64,000 bases of DNA, taken from Asparagopsis taxiformis. Lineage: Eukaryota > Rhodophyta > Florideophyceae > Bonnemaisoniales > Bonnemaisoniaceae. The position numbers were made by a program, and so were the translations under genes. How positions within the stretch are numbered: position 1 is the stretch's first letter; each line of letters starts with the position of its first letter. The notes under the pieces were generated by a model. The model made no database searches. It was given only the letters and a program-made list of their open reading frames with translations, and was not told the DNA's origin. Positions 52,755-64,000 of the stretch are shown one piece after another. Location: the NCBI GenBank assembly GCA_030407315.1, contig JALQPE010001039.1:35004-99003 (forward strand), written 5' to 3'.

Positions 52755-53619
52755 GCTTGTGACTCCTTTGTTGTACTGCGGAAGGAAGGGTGGATGTACT
52801 GTGAGCGGTGAAGCGAGCTGGTGAAGGTGGTAAGTGTGGACGGGGGCATTAAATAGAGAGGAGAGGTGAAAGAGTAACGGTGTGCGTGTCTTTGTTATTG
52901 CTTGTCGATTGGTCGTGGAGGAGCAAAGGAAGTGAGGGGGCGTGATTATTACGTGTTGAAGAGCATTGTGACAGTCAGTGTACGGAACGGATGCACTTGT
53001 GAACAAGCGCAGGTATGTTAATCTTGAACGCTGCATGTCATGGAGTATGGAACCATTGCATCATCAGGTGCAGCGATGTCATGGCGATAACCTCGTTGCG
53101 TGTTTCGCAAAGGGATTTTGAGGAATCAATTCGGAAAAGGGAACGGATGTAGTGGCGCTCGAAATTTTCATGTGTGGCAGAAGTGGAGCCTCCCAATTGT
53201 TGGGGAGTCTGTGTGTCCTGTCTAGTTGGTGGAATATTTTCTGACAGGATTGAGAACTCGCAGTTCAGATTGCAGCGGAACAAAATTAGAAACATGCGTC
53301 GACGGCGCACCGCTGCGGTGAACAAGTGAGGGACGGATTGGATAGCCGAGGGCGGAGTGGGCTACTGGTTATTGGAGATGAGTAGGAGCTCGTACAATGT
53401 TGAATATAATTTGGAGAGGCTGTGGCAAGCAGAGCGAAGAGTTGTGCGAGGTAGCCGCAAAGGTAGGATTGATCACACGATGCAGGACCTCATTGGATGA
53501 CTGGATCATGAATGGGAGAAGAGTTAGGAGCCACGACTCTTCCAGCTTGGCTCTCGGATACGCTGCAATGCCGGCCGCGATTCATTTCGATTCCCCAGCG
53601 CGTTGCCGATGGGTATAAT

Positions 53620-53692
53620 CTGACGAGATCAGGCAGCGCTTGGACTCGAGGGTAACTTGTCTCGGATTCGTCCTCTTCTGAGCAATTTCAGA
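53620..53692. repeat. Duplicated 3'-flank of WD40 genes (second copy)
   Basis: Matches 48756-48828 with two or three substitutions. It follows the 3' flank of F. Confidence 0.8.
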
Positions 53693-54015
53693 CCAAACGC
53701 TGTACACGTTTACACTTGGCATTGGCTGTTGTATCCTATAATGGAATATATTTTCAGCCTCACTACCTCTTTCCATTCCACAGTGCCCGCCATGTTTCTA
53801 ATTGATCGATCTCCCACACTAAATTTAATTCGTTTCCACGCCCCTCAATTGGTAATTCAACTCCATCCACAATCATCACAACCCACATTCCCGCCCGTAA
53901 ACTACACACTTGCCATATCCTCCTTCGCTGTTTCTTCTACTCCTCCACTCCTATTCGACAGTTCCCAAACCCTTGTGCAAATAATAAATATTTTCATTTT
54001 CATTCTTCTACTCTC

Positions 54016-55206
54016 TCATGCTACATTCAGTCGTTCAAACCTCACCACCCTTCCCTCTTCCGCTCTACCACCCACGCCCTCCTTTCCACTCACACTCCAC
54101 ACAAACACACCCGTGGCCAGTGCGATCAGCGATTTCCCGTCTGCACTTATTCGCAGGGAGCACACATTTCGCATACGCTCGTGCTGCAACTCTCCGACAA
54201 ATTTCACCCCGTCATCCAGGTTGCTAACATCCCACACGCAGATTCGGTCACTGCCGCCGGAGTACAACAGCTTTCCGTCCGTGCTGAAAACAACTGACAA
54301 CGCACTGCCATAATGTTTTATGAGTGGCGCGGATACCTGCTTGCACGTGCGCACGTCCCAGATACGCACACTGCCATCGTATGAAGCTGAAGCGACCAGC
54401 TGTCCGCACTCGCTGACGGCTAAACCATATAGCGACATGGTGTGTCCGACAAGCGCCTCACCCACTGACTGCAACGTCTGGGCATCCCAAATTCGTGCAG
54501 AGCAATCGGCCGATGCAGATACAACAACGGATCCGTTGGCGGCCACGACGAGCGAGCGTACCGTTTTCGCGTGTGCCCTGACGGCGCTGACGATGCTGAC
54601 CGTGTTGAAGATGTCGTCGCTGGAAAGGTCGATAAGCAGGAGCAGGCCAGATGTGGTGCCAACCACTGCTCGGTCTGACGAGACGATCTGCATGCACTCA
54701 ACATAGTCGTCGCGACCAGTTCCGGGGATGTGGAACCAGCGAGTGAGCTTGTAGTTGTTCCAGATGATGAAGATTCCAGAAGAATCGCAGGAAACAATGT
54801 GGCCTGGCTGACGGACACAAATGGCAACAATGGCGTTGTCCTCGTGGCCATGGAGGGCCTGAGTCTGGCGACCAGTGCAGAGCGAAACGACTCGCATCTC
54901 GCCCCTGCAGGCTCCGAGGATAATCGAGTCGGCAGTATTGGCGAGCTCTATGTGTCGGGGCCAGTAGTCGACCGAAAAGACGTTTGTCAACTCTGGTAAC
55001 ATGGGCTTGTAGCGAACGATGGGCGTAGGAAGCTTGGATTGTGGCGGATGATTGGCATTGGAGCTGGTGTTTTCCAAGCTCTGAAGTATGCCATCTTGAT
55101 TAACGGAAGATCGCGGTGGTGTGGAATTGGACCGGGACACCCTGGAACCTCGCGCAATGGACAGTATGGCTTGTACAAGACCGACCAGGATAGAAAAGCC
55201 AAACAT
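54016..55206 (-). CDS. WD40-repeat protein F (mosaic)
   Basis: This protein of about 396 residues starts at MFGFSILVGLVQAILSIARG (55206; the 12 upstream codons are not conserved). Its middle resembles E (HIPGTGRDDYVECMQIVSS, VVGTTSGLLLLIDLS) and its C-terminal third is nearly B (SGGSDRICVWDVSNLDDG, KFVGELQHERMRNVCSL). A short insertion (about six residues, FNTVSI) sits just after LLLLIDLSSDDI, next to VSAVRAHAKT. The frame is intact. Upstream non-coding sequence for about 0.5 kb resembles that of B and E. Confidence 0.83.
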   Translation of the reverse strand: MFGFSILVGLVQAILSIARGSRVSRSNSTPPRSSVNQDGILQSLENTSSNANHPPQSKLPTPIVRYKPMLPELTNVFSVDYWPRHIELANTADSIILGACRGEMRVVSLCTGRQTQALHGHEDNAIVAICVRQPGHIVSCDSSGIFIIWNNYKLTRWFHIPGTGRDDYVECMQIVSSDRAVVGTTSGLLLLIDLSSDDIFNTVSIVSAVRAHAKTVRSLVVAANGSVVVSASADCSARIWDAQTLQSVGEALVGHTMSLYGLAVSECGQLVASASYDGSVRIWDVRTCKQVSAPLIKHYGSALSVVFSTDGKLLYSGGSDRICVWDVSNLDDGVKFVGELQHERMRNVCSLRISADGKSLIALATGVFVWSVSGKEGVGGRAEEGRVVRFERLNVA

Positions 55207-55739
55207 AGCTGTGATGCTTTTGTGTGCAGAAAGCTGGAACAATGAAGTGGCGAGAGTGATAAAGAGTGCTGCTGGTGGCGGTTACTGGCGTTTTAGGGAA
55301 ACTTGAGCAGAGTGAAGAGGTGAGTTTGGAAGGGTTTGGGCGCCTTTGGTATAGCTTGTAGGTTGCTGAGCATCAGGCAGAGGAGGGATATGAGTGGGCA
55401 TGGTTTGTGGTGATTTCAATGTGGTAAAGCATTTGAGAATCAGTGGACATGGAGGGATGGAACTCGCAGTAGACAGACACATAACCACAAAACGATGGAG
55501 GAGATGAGGAAGGGGAGCATCGTAAGTTCACACGAAAGAGAACATGCGGATGGAACTGCTGCATGTTCCGGAATGACAATCGGAGGAGCCATGATGGGAG
55601 AGTGTGACGGTGTCGGGTCTGCCGGAATTGGGCGTACCAGGAACTGTGGTGGCCTGGGGTGGAAAATTTTTGAGTGAAGCGAGAGTTGATGGGAGACAAA
55701 ATCACGCGCTGATGGACAACAACTGTTTGCATTGGAATT

Positions 55740-56640
55740 TGTTCGCCGAATGACAGAGAATCGCGGAGGTGAACAGCATCGGAGTCTGGATCTGGGCTCG
55801 CACAGATCTCGATAGGGCTAATCCGATCAACTTAATCATTGTCGGCACTGCAGTTACACGAGCTATTTCGCATCATCGGCATATTGATGCAGTTTGATTA
55901 CTGAAAAGTAAACGGCGAAGGGACAATAGTTGTTCAATTGCAACGGTATAACGAAGTGCATTGCCAGATAGAGGAAACAAAGACGCGCAGCTACGCAGCA
56001 TTTTGTGATGTATATTGGCGCACAGCCTTTATGAAAACATCTTTCGACCCGAAACAAGATTGGAGGACGATTGCAAGGATCAGTTGCGAGCCGGTGATGA
56101 ATGCTACCTTGTCCGCCTCTGGCAGTTCGAAGCCGGAGGCTAATTTGAAGAAGTGGGGGGACTAACGCGAAAGCAGCTCTGGTGAGGACTGGTTGACGGT
56201 GACTGGGCGATGGGTAGAGGCAAGATGGACAAAACTGCGAGGACGGTATACGTGGATTTTGGGAGGGCCAAAGACGATTATAATTGGGATGCTTGCGTGT
56301 GCCAGTTGCTTGTGAATGTCTAGATGGTGAGGGTGTTTGGTGATCGGAAAGACATTGAGGAGTGCTAGTATCGGTGAAGACATAAATGCTAAGATGGACG
56401 CTCTTTAGATCGTCTCCTTATCTTATCATTGCGCGCGCGGAGGAATGAGGTAGTGTGCGAAAGATGGAACACAGGCGGCATAGAATTACAAGTAGAGGAC
56501 GAGGAGAACTGGACTGGTTACGGTCATTGGTGTGATGTTACGTGGAGCGCTTACCTGTCGGAGTGATTCGCCAATGGGCCCACTCCATGGAGGTTGAAAC
56601 GGGCAAAAGGACTCTCGCACTCTGCCATCGGAGGAGATGA
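55740..56640. other. Upstream flank and intergenic stretch without a supported gene
   Basis: Two short frames (55938-56165 + and 56162-56383 -) have no recognisable motif or promoter. No repeat was seen. Confidence 0.4.
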
Positions 56641-56649
56641 GCGGGAAGT

Positions 56650-56741
56650 AGGGTCCGGCGTGAGTCGAACACGCGACCTATCGATCTGCAGTCGATTGCT
56701 CTCTCGTGCTTCCGTTCTCCGTACCACTGAGCTACGAACCC
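56650..56741 (-). tRNA. tRNA-Cys (GCA) with a different D-loop insert
   Basis: The acceptor, anticodon and T-arm sequences are the same as in the copy at 12373-12458 (GGGTTCG/CGGACCC, loop CTGCAGA with anticodon GCA, U73). The D-loop is 27 nt: after AGTGGT come about 20 extra bases (ACGGAGAACGGAAGCACGAGA) before GAGC. They share no sequence with the other gene's insert. Inserts of different sequence and length at the same site, with exons conserved, are what ectopic tRNA introns look like. Confidence 0.92.
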
Positions 56742-57454
56742 CCTGACTGCGACGCATATACTCTAACAGTCGGAAGCTCTGAGTATTGAGTCGTGAGTTC
56801 TCTCTTCACACTGATACGTTCATCTCCTGCTAATGAAAGCCCCGCTACCATTCTTCCAGGCGGACACATCTTGAGCTTTACAATTCCTATCATTCTATGC
56901 GCTCTCAACTTAACTTTCGACTCCCCAGTACAGCGCTGGCGTATCATGATTATTTATTTTCACCACAATACCTTGCTCCTCTTCGAAAATTCCATACCGC
57001 TGCATCTCCAACTCATAACATGATCCTTTTTGTTTCTAGCAGCCAAAAGCTGGCAAAAGAACAAGCGCCTCATTTGTAAACTAGAGAAAAACCTATGTGC
57101 CATCCAATGTAGCACTCTAGGCAGCGTGAGCATTTGAACTCCTAGATGTTCTATGTTAATTTAAAGCTCAATTACTGCAGAATGGACTCCACCAAGTGCT
57201 CATCTGCAGTCGAAAGTTCTCGCTCTCGACATTGACGTGGACAAGACACCACATCATTGCCTTTCTCTGCTACGACACTAAAAGAAGGATTTTTAAGCCG
57301 TTCGTGACACGAAAGAGTTGATGAAACCAGCGATCGCAGCGGGAAAACGCTTCTCTACGAACTGTACCAGATCCCATCCGATCTGGTCAGTCTAAAACTA
57401 AATCCAAAGAGAAACAACGCAAAACAATTTGGATACAAGTTTCCGTTTATTCAT

Positions 57455-57814
57455 TCATTCGTCACTCATTACATGACTACAAAAACGATTCTGGCCACAA
57501 TCAATGCAACCTTCACCATCATATGTAGGGATGCTACGCATCCGCGACAAGAAGGATTCGATATCCAACACGTGCTCCCAAAGCGCATACCACGCTTCGC
57601 GACCGCGCGACATGAGCTGGAAGATGAAGTGATGCATTCTTCTCAGACTCTCTGCCGTGGGAGCACCTTCCTGTCCTACGTCGTCATTGACTTTCGAAAG
57701 ATTTCTCAGAAACCACTGTATTTCTTCGAGATCTTCGCGGAGTCGCTGCTCGTTGGGTAGGAAAGGGGAGGGGAATTCTTCACGAGCTTGTGTTTGTTCA
57801 CTGTTCCTAGCCAT
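57455..57814 (-). CDS. Small hypothetical protein with TATA promoter
   Basis: This 119-residue protein starts at ATG 57814 (MARNSEQTQAREEF). It is mostly helical and charged in the middle (EQRLREDLEEIQWFLRNLSK, RRMHHFIFQLMSRGREAW) and has a Cys pair near the end (CIDCGQNRFCSH: C-x2-C-x4-C-x-H), perhaps a metal site. I do not recognise the family. TATAAATA lies about 105 bp upstream and an AATAAA directly follows the stop, so it is likely a compact real gene. A longer upstream in-frame extension to 57943 would run through the promoter region and is not used. Confidence 0.6.
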   Translation of the reverse strand: MARNSEQTQAREEFPSPFLPNEQRLREDLEEIQWFLRNLSKVNDDVGQEGAPTAESLRRMHHFIFQLMSRGREAWYALWEHVLDIESFLSRMRSIPTYDGEGCIDCGQNRFCSHVMSDE

Positions 57815-57917
57815 TTTGATAGTTTTGACTTTTTTCTGGCAGTTGTGGAGAGAATTAACAGCAAGCTTGAGAAGTTTTGGGGAGGTGGGAGGGCAAGGGG
57901 ATGGATTGTTGGATTGA

Positions 57918-57925
57918 TATTTATA
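57918..57925 (-). promoter_or_regulatory. TATA box of the gene at 57455-57814
   Basis: TATAAATA on the - strand lies about 105 bp upstream of the ATG, a spacing close to that of other genes in this window. Confidence 0.55.
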
Positions 57926-58020
57926 TGGGAGAAGGGGAGGCATTGGGGGATCAGTCGTGTGGTCGTTGTGTGAGTGGCAGGCACACAGGTTGGCTGAAAA
58001 TGTAACCTTTCTTTGTTCAA

Positions 58021-58840
58021 TGCAATGTAGCGCGCTTGATTGTATGGGTGAATGTGTAATTATTTTGCACTATAGCTTGTGAAGGCAAGTGAGAGGTGCG
58101 ATTGCTAGCGGGAGTGAGGAGAGGAGAAGGACTTGCAATATTCACAGTGTGGAAGCATAGAAGAGAGAGAGGGGAGGGATAGAAAACACAATTGTATTGC
58201 ATTGCATTGTTGACAATTAGAAGGAGAAGTGAATGATGATAGGGATGGATGTGATGATTATTAAATGGTGGAGTGAATAGATGAGATTTCCTGTCTACCA
58301 TTGTTTGAATTAGATGCTGTAGGTCTGCGTCCATGTTGGCGGGGAGGAAATATCAGAGTGGGAAAGAGCTTTGCATTATGTGTAGGTAGTACAAGCTGTG
58401 TCACCTATCATTGTACTATAGCAGATTAAGAGAGAGCGCAGTACCATTGGGCGGGGGTGGAGGCATGGTGCGGACAGGGGCTGTGCTCTTTCACTAATTT
58501 GACATTACAGCACACTAGAGGGCGGGTGGGCATCAGGGAAGAAATGTCGCGACATCAGCAAACTAGAGATCAGATTGTTCTAGCTAGATGAAATGAGAAT
58601 CTGTGAACGGGATAGTATCGGAAGGTAATTGAAGTGGAGAGGTGAATCGCGAAACTATGACAGGGTGTAGGAGAAGGATTGCTAGAAATATTAACGCGCA
58701 TGGTACTAGAGGACGATGTGTGGTAGCAGCGTTGGCTGTGAAGTTGGGAGAGAAACGGGCTACCAGTCCGTCGTACCAGGGGCGCGAACAATCTACCCCC
58801 GGTAGAACGGGTAGGCGATTGTCAACTGTTGGTCCCCTTT
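58021..58840. other. Intergenic stretch without a supported gene
   Basis: Short frames only. I see no repeat or RNA gene. Confidence 0.4.
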
Positions 58841-59141
58841 TGTAGCCAACCAAATTTTTTCGTCCCTCATAATTTTTGGCTGATCTCTCCACCAATAATA
58901 TTGGTTCGTCCCACAATTGGCAGACTTTTACGCATTCCTATTGACTGTTCCCCACAAATCTTAAAAAAACTACTGAAAAACGACCATTGAAAATACCGCC
59001 GTCTATCGGGCTCTCTCGCTGGCCGTCGCTGCCCGATCTCCCGTGACAAAACCCCGTGACCAGTCGCGATCTTCACTTTGACTTTCCCCAAAACCAAATT
59101 CTGTATTTCAGCTTTTGCCGTTGTTAGAGGATTGTTAGAAT

Positions 59142-62100
59142 TGTCAGGATGCTAACTCCTGAAGCAAAGCAATCCACCAACAGTGTCAGCGCAAAGCGGA
59201 CGTGGCAACTGAAGCCACCGACAGTAGCAATAGAAATGTATATAGTTTAACATAGGATCCAAAGTAAACCAGGAGCCATCGGACTCTGACGATCTAACAG
59301 GTTTGTAGCAGGTAGAAAATCCGCTAGAGCGGCAAACCACCCGACAGGTGTCCCGAGCCTCGGTAGAGGAAGTGGTAGAGCAGATGAACCTTATAGGTAC
59401 CCAGCGGGTAGTCTCGTGAGAGAGAAGGTGTCGTTACCTGGAGGGGGGTTGTGTGACAAAGGGGTGCTCACGCGAGAGGCGTATTAATGGAGCAAGATGA
59501 CGTAATCCGTCGAGCTGTTGGCTAACCCTAAGGTTTTCCCGGAGAGGGGTTGAACAATAGGTATGCGAACACTGTTCCTGTGGGTCGTAATTCCACTTGA
59601 GTTTACGTTACTCTAGAAACCGTGCCTACTGGCTATTCCAGTGGCCGTTTTATACTAAGTCTACTGTAAGCTAGGGTTAGTGGTTAGGAATAAATATCCA
59701 GTTATTGACCAACCAGAGCCCAGTTAACGGCACTCGCCTACCCGCGAGGTTATTGCCAGTTAGGCTTACATTATAATGTACAGCTGGTTAGCTTAAGTTA
59801 AAATTTGCCCCTTGTGGGGTCTTGGCCGGGGCCGATAGGCCCGGGTGGGGTTATTTGTCAGCCATAGCTGGTCCTAAGTATAGGAAAACACGCCAGTTGG
59901 CTGGTGCCTTCTGATTGGCACATCCCGTAAGTGGGTACCCAATAGGGAGCGACACGGCTCGATCAGCGAGGACCGCCAGGCGTACGACACGGCCCCCTCC
60001 TGAGAGATTTGTCGTCCCGACAAAATTTGATCAATAAAATTACAATTTTTTGGCTGTAGCCGTTGCATTGTGCAATTCAAATTTTTTCCCGCGCGCGGCG
60101 CGTGCACACTAAATGTGTTGTCCATTCGACTCTTCCCGAGTTTCCGCCCGACCGTTTCCTATTGGAATCAATACCTGTTTCAGTTCATCATCACCCTAAC
60201 GCAACGCACACAGCGTATTCACCCCTTCGGTGTCCAACTGCGTCCACGCATTCGCGTCCTTTCCATTACCCCTCAAAGGTTTTTGCATCCATCTGCTAAA
60301 TAATTAGCCGCGTGATCGCACGAGCGGTGCCAATTCGAGGCTTGCATTCGCCGTTTCGGCCCATTGCCTCGTGATCCCTTCCCTGGGTTGAATAACGCAG
60401 CTCCCTCCCGAGACTTAAGCCATAGGCCGCTCATTCGTCCCGCTTCAGGGTTTTTATCAACGTCCGTCACCGCCTCTACTGGCTTCCAGGATGTCCCCCT
60501 CGAGCTCCGATACAATTCGAATCCTCTGAAGAGGAAGGAGACAATATGGGTTCGCCCACCGTCCTACCACACGCTCCAGCGTTCGCCGTCCCACAACTCG
60601 CCACCAGGCTTCCTCTTCCCGCACCGGGGTCCCGCCTACACCGGCTAAGTCTTCGTCGACTTCAGCGCCACGCGTGCCGTCAGCCACCGCGGCTCAATCG
60701 CAACGCGAACGCGTTCGACTGCCGCACAAGGCACCGCTGATCCAGCGTCGCCTGCTGGCAAGTTGCGAGTGCGCAAGCACGTTTCCGAAGAGACGGTCCC
60801 CCCTACCAGGGCAAGCGCACAAGAGCGCGACTCTGTTCCGGCTGAATCGCCTGCTTCCCCCGACCGTTCCACCCCAGTGGCAAGTGTCCAAACCGTCATC
60901 GGTTAATCCGCCGTCACGCGAAGGTGAGTCATCGAAGGCCGCCGGCCCGTCCTCAAGGGGAGCCATGCCGGCCGACACCGAGGAGGTGATAGAAGTCGTC
61001 GCCGAGGGGCGCTACGACGCCCAGGCCAACAAGGCAGCCGAATGTCAGCCTTCGCCAAGTTCGCGTCCGATTACTTCTTCGTCCTTCCGCCCCGGCGGCT
61101 CGTACCTCTTCTGGTCATGACGCGTCAGCGAATCCCTATGAGGACTATGGTCGCCGCAACCAGCAAATTCTGGCGGACGCTCGAAAGCGTAGAGAAGAAG
61201 AGGTTTGGCCCGCGAGGCTGCTCGGGCAGAAGCCGAGAAGGCTGCAGCCGAGAAGGCTAATGCTCAACCTGTAGAGAAGGGTCCTAGACCCCATATGCCT
61301 CTACTACTGCAAGTTTACCCGAAGTGGGTCTGGTGTGCGGCTACCTGCCGATGCCTCTGTAGGCGTAAGACCGTCGGGCACCGCCCTAGTTGACCCTTAC
61401 GCGGTTGCGTCTGCCTCAGCACCAGCTGCTCCGTCTCACGACACTTCTCCCCTCGGGCACCTAAGCCGAATGCCAATTGGCGCTCCATGGGAGAATTTCT
61501 ACCCAGCAAATGCTGATGAGATTGGTGGTATTCGACTCGCAAGCCTTGCCTTTCAGGCGTGAGCTCGCCGCTCCTTGGGAACACTACCCCGTTTTGCGCG
61601 GGTCCCTCGTAGGGACTTTACGGATCGTCCGAGAAGCGAGTTACGTCGCGATATGTTCTCATGAGCTCCCTCCGGGGTCAAACCATCAGGTTCAAAACGA
61701 ATGTTGTCGGCTTACGCCCGTCTCTCCTTCGAGTCGCCCTATGCGTCACTTCCTGTCCCCCCATACGCTATGCAGCGACAGGACTTTCCTGCTCCATCCC
61801 GGAGATGCGCTCTACGTCGAACGTATGAATCGTCCGCTTGTTCCAAGAAGGATCGTACCAAGGCTCCGTAGCGGACATGCCGATGATTCGGTTCGTCTCG
61901 CTGGTTTGCGTATCCTCCACGTCCCGATACGGGTAGCTATGAGCACCATATGCGTTTTGCACGCTAGGGTCACTTCCCGAAGGATGGGGCGCCAGGTGAC
62001 GGCGAACGATTATCGCGTGTTCGCGCACCGTCATGGTAGCTCTGCTGAGCCGGCCACTAGGCCCATGAAGGTAGCTAGGGAAGCTTTGGACCCGCTATGG

Positions 62101-63970
62101 GATGATCCCACTTGGGAAGGCAAGTCATCACACCGATGGTGTTTGCCCGTTGCCGACCCTCCGTCGCTGGTGTACTTCCATAATTCCGCTCTTCGCGACG
62201 CGCCCGAATGACGAATGGACAGGTTCCGATCGTACCTCGAGTTGAGAGGGATATCCTTATAGGGATCGAGTTGGCTCGTACTGCTGCCGAGACGCGGGGC
62301 TTTGTGCCGGTGATGGCGGAGGAACTCCTCAATAGGGTGAGCAGTACTTGGTACGATATCCCGAAGGTTCCGGTGTCGGACGTGGTCCCCTATAGTCGGG
62401 AATTACCTGGTTCGGTATGCGTCGGTTGCTCAGGTGGCCCTTGGGGGTGATGATTATCCGCAGGAATTGGTCAGTACCACATCACGGGAGTGCCACCGGA
62501 GAAGGTGGTTATCTACAGGACTGTTTGACTTGCCGGTAAGGGCGTTTACGTATCAACGTGTTAAACCATCGAGATGGTACAGGTCGCAGAGCTGCCGCCT
62601 TATCGCAGAGATGGTGAGTTCACCGAAGATGGGTATTACGGCGTGGAGCCTGACAGGTATTCCGACGGTCACCCGACTCTTACAAATATCAGCCTGTTGG
62701 CGAGGCATTTGTGCCGCGTCCGTGGTGGACAGCCGCCAGGCGGGAGGCCTAGCTGGGCGTTCGCCTTACGCAGGACGGAGCTTCGCTCCTGTTGCTTCCT
62801 TACCACCCAGTGGTGCTGATGACTTGTACGAAAGTCAGGTCCCTATGACCGTCGCGCCTACCGCGCCAGCCCCTCAGCCTACAGCTGCCCCTTCTTCCCA
62901 AGTGGGTCCCGCCCATGGAGGCGCTTCTGACATCAGACCAAGGCTCTGAGCCATCCGTGAACGGTGATGTGTAGTCATCAACGCGTCGCCTCCTGCTGTT
63001 GATATCCTACGTGGGGAATTGGTCGAGTCGCGAATTGCTATCGATTCGCCGCATGTGCGGCGGTTGGCCGATGATCTCGGGGATGGTACGGTGGCTTCCA
63101 TTTTTTGCCTCTGCCAATGGGCGTTTACATCGTAAGATCCGCGTGTGGATGGACTCGCGCATTGTCGTGCATCACGTTAGCTGCTCGCTATAAAACAAGG
63201 ACGCGACAGCGTAACATCGCCCGAGAGCGTCGCGCACAGCGGATAGGGAGGTTGAGGTCGCCACGCCTGGAGGCAGCAGAATTGCGAACCCGGGTTGGGG
63301 AATTAGAAGGTGAGTTGGAGGACGCCAGGCGTCTACTGCAGCAGCAAGTTATTCCCCGAAGAGGGTGGCGAGAGGAGGCAGTTTCCAGCCTGGTTACTCG
63401 CGTCCGTCGCGCTCGATCTCCCGATGAGAGGTCCTTCCCGAACGCAACGTGCGTACTCGTCTTCATTTCCCCCGTGGGTGCTGCGGATGCTAGTAATCCT
63501 CTGCTTGCGCGTCTTGATGCCCGGTTAGGTCGCCTGAGTCGCCAGATGTTTCTCCCTCCGCCTCCCGGTCCATCCCAGCAGTTGGGTTATCCGCCTCTGC
63601 GGTTGCGTCTTTCGCATGGCCCTGTGCCTGCCCGTCGTCGGGGTTCTAGTGCAGTTCCGCAACGCGGTTTGCGTCGTAATCCTACCTTCCCAAGGGTTGC
63701 ACCCCCGCCACCCTCGTCTTGCGACGAATGTACGCGCTCCTGCCCCTACGGCACCGTCTGCCTCTCATCGGCCTCGGCCTTCTAGCCATTATCGTCGTTA
63801 AGGACTGGCAATTGCCTTTGGGAGAATAACCTCTAACGGTAGTTTGAACACGCTTTTTGCGTTGCGCCCATTGTTCATCAGGTAGTCCTGAGGCACCTCT
63901 GAGGTACATTAAAGATGCATCATCACGCTGACGTGCGGATTTCTTTGTTGAAACCCCTTTTTTGGTCAAA
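59142..63970 (+). pseudogene. Decayed retroelement-like region, gag-like frames
   Basis: From about 60500 the DNA turns GC-rich and protein-like sequence is spread over changing + frames. Examples are AQERDSVPAESPASPDRSTP, EEVIEVVAEGRYDAQANKAA, NPYEDYGRRNQQILADARKR continuing as AREAARAEAEKAAAEKANAQ after a frame change, IGAPWENFYPANADEIGG, and a coiled coil ELRTRVGELEGELEDARRLL near 63290. This is the look of a gag-like protein with many frameshifts. Before it, 59142-60073 starts TGTCAG, contains AATAAA near 60033 and ends GTGCA, so it could be a long LTR, but its partner would lie outside the window. No polymerase motif is present. Confidence 0.35.
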
Positions 63971-64000
63971 TTTTTTCATTTCCTGAAATCTAAATTTCCA

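Overview
The window reads as nuclear DNA of a eukaryote. Genes are short and mostly intron-free, TATA-like elements lie about 100 bp upstream of start codons, LTR and DNA transposons are abundant, one small protein has a plastid-transit-like N-terminus, and two tRNA-Cys genes carry an insert in the D-loop. Together these suggest a red alga, perhaps a florideophyte such as Chondrus. This is inference, not a database match.

The backbone is a large inverted duplication. The left arm (1 to about 6384) carries, on the + strand, a 5'-truncated WD40 gene (A), an intact WD40 gene (B) and two paralogous small basic helical proteins (C and D). The same order returns on the - strand from about 13405 to 43570. 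That right arm has been stretched by a 3.7-kb block holding a further WD40 gene (E) and a 48-residue zinc-ribbon ORF, by a Ty3/Gypsy chromovirus-like element inserted in WD40 A', by a PIF/Harbinger element with 803-bp inverted repeats, and by a Ty1/Copia element. Target-site duplications are visible for all three transposons, and comparison with the left arm shows the empty or ancestral sites. The left arm runs off the window edge.

The spacer (about 6385-13404) holds a miniature LTR element (TRIM-like, Copia-type primer-binding site, 5-bp TSD). A hAT transposon has inserted into one of its LTRs with an exact 8-bp TSD. The spacer also holds a possibly plastid-targeted small protein, a hypothetical protein and a tRNA-Cys gene.

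The stretch 43.6-48.4 kb has almost no coding signal but carries a 36-bp palindromic minisatellite, long perfect palindromes and a dispersed 65-bp hairpin-forming repeat. The stretch 48.5-55.2 kb holds a second zinc-ribbon ORF and three more full-length WD40 genes in tandem on the - strand: B'', A'' (the untruncated version of A) and F. B'' and F are mosaics, which points to gene conversion. Next come a second tRNA-Cys with a different D-loop insert (56.7 kb) and a small TATA-driven gene (57.5 kb). From about 59 kb to the end lies a GC-rich, frameshifted region resembling a decayed gag-like reading frame.

The WD40 proteins share an N-terminus beginning MFGFS (a hydrophobic or amphipathic helix) followed by a Ser/Pro linker and WD repeats. 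Four of them share a TACTTAAGTT element about 100 bp upstream. The function of the WD40 plus small-basic-protein cluster is unknown. Its repeated co-duplication is the most distinctive biological feature here.
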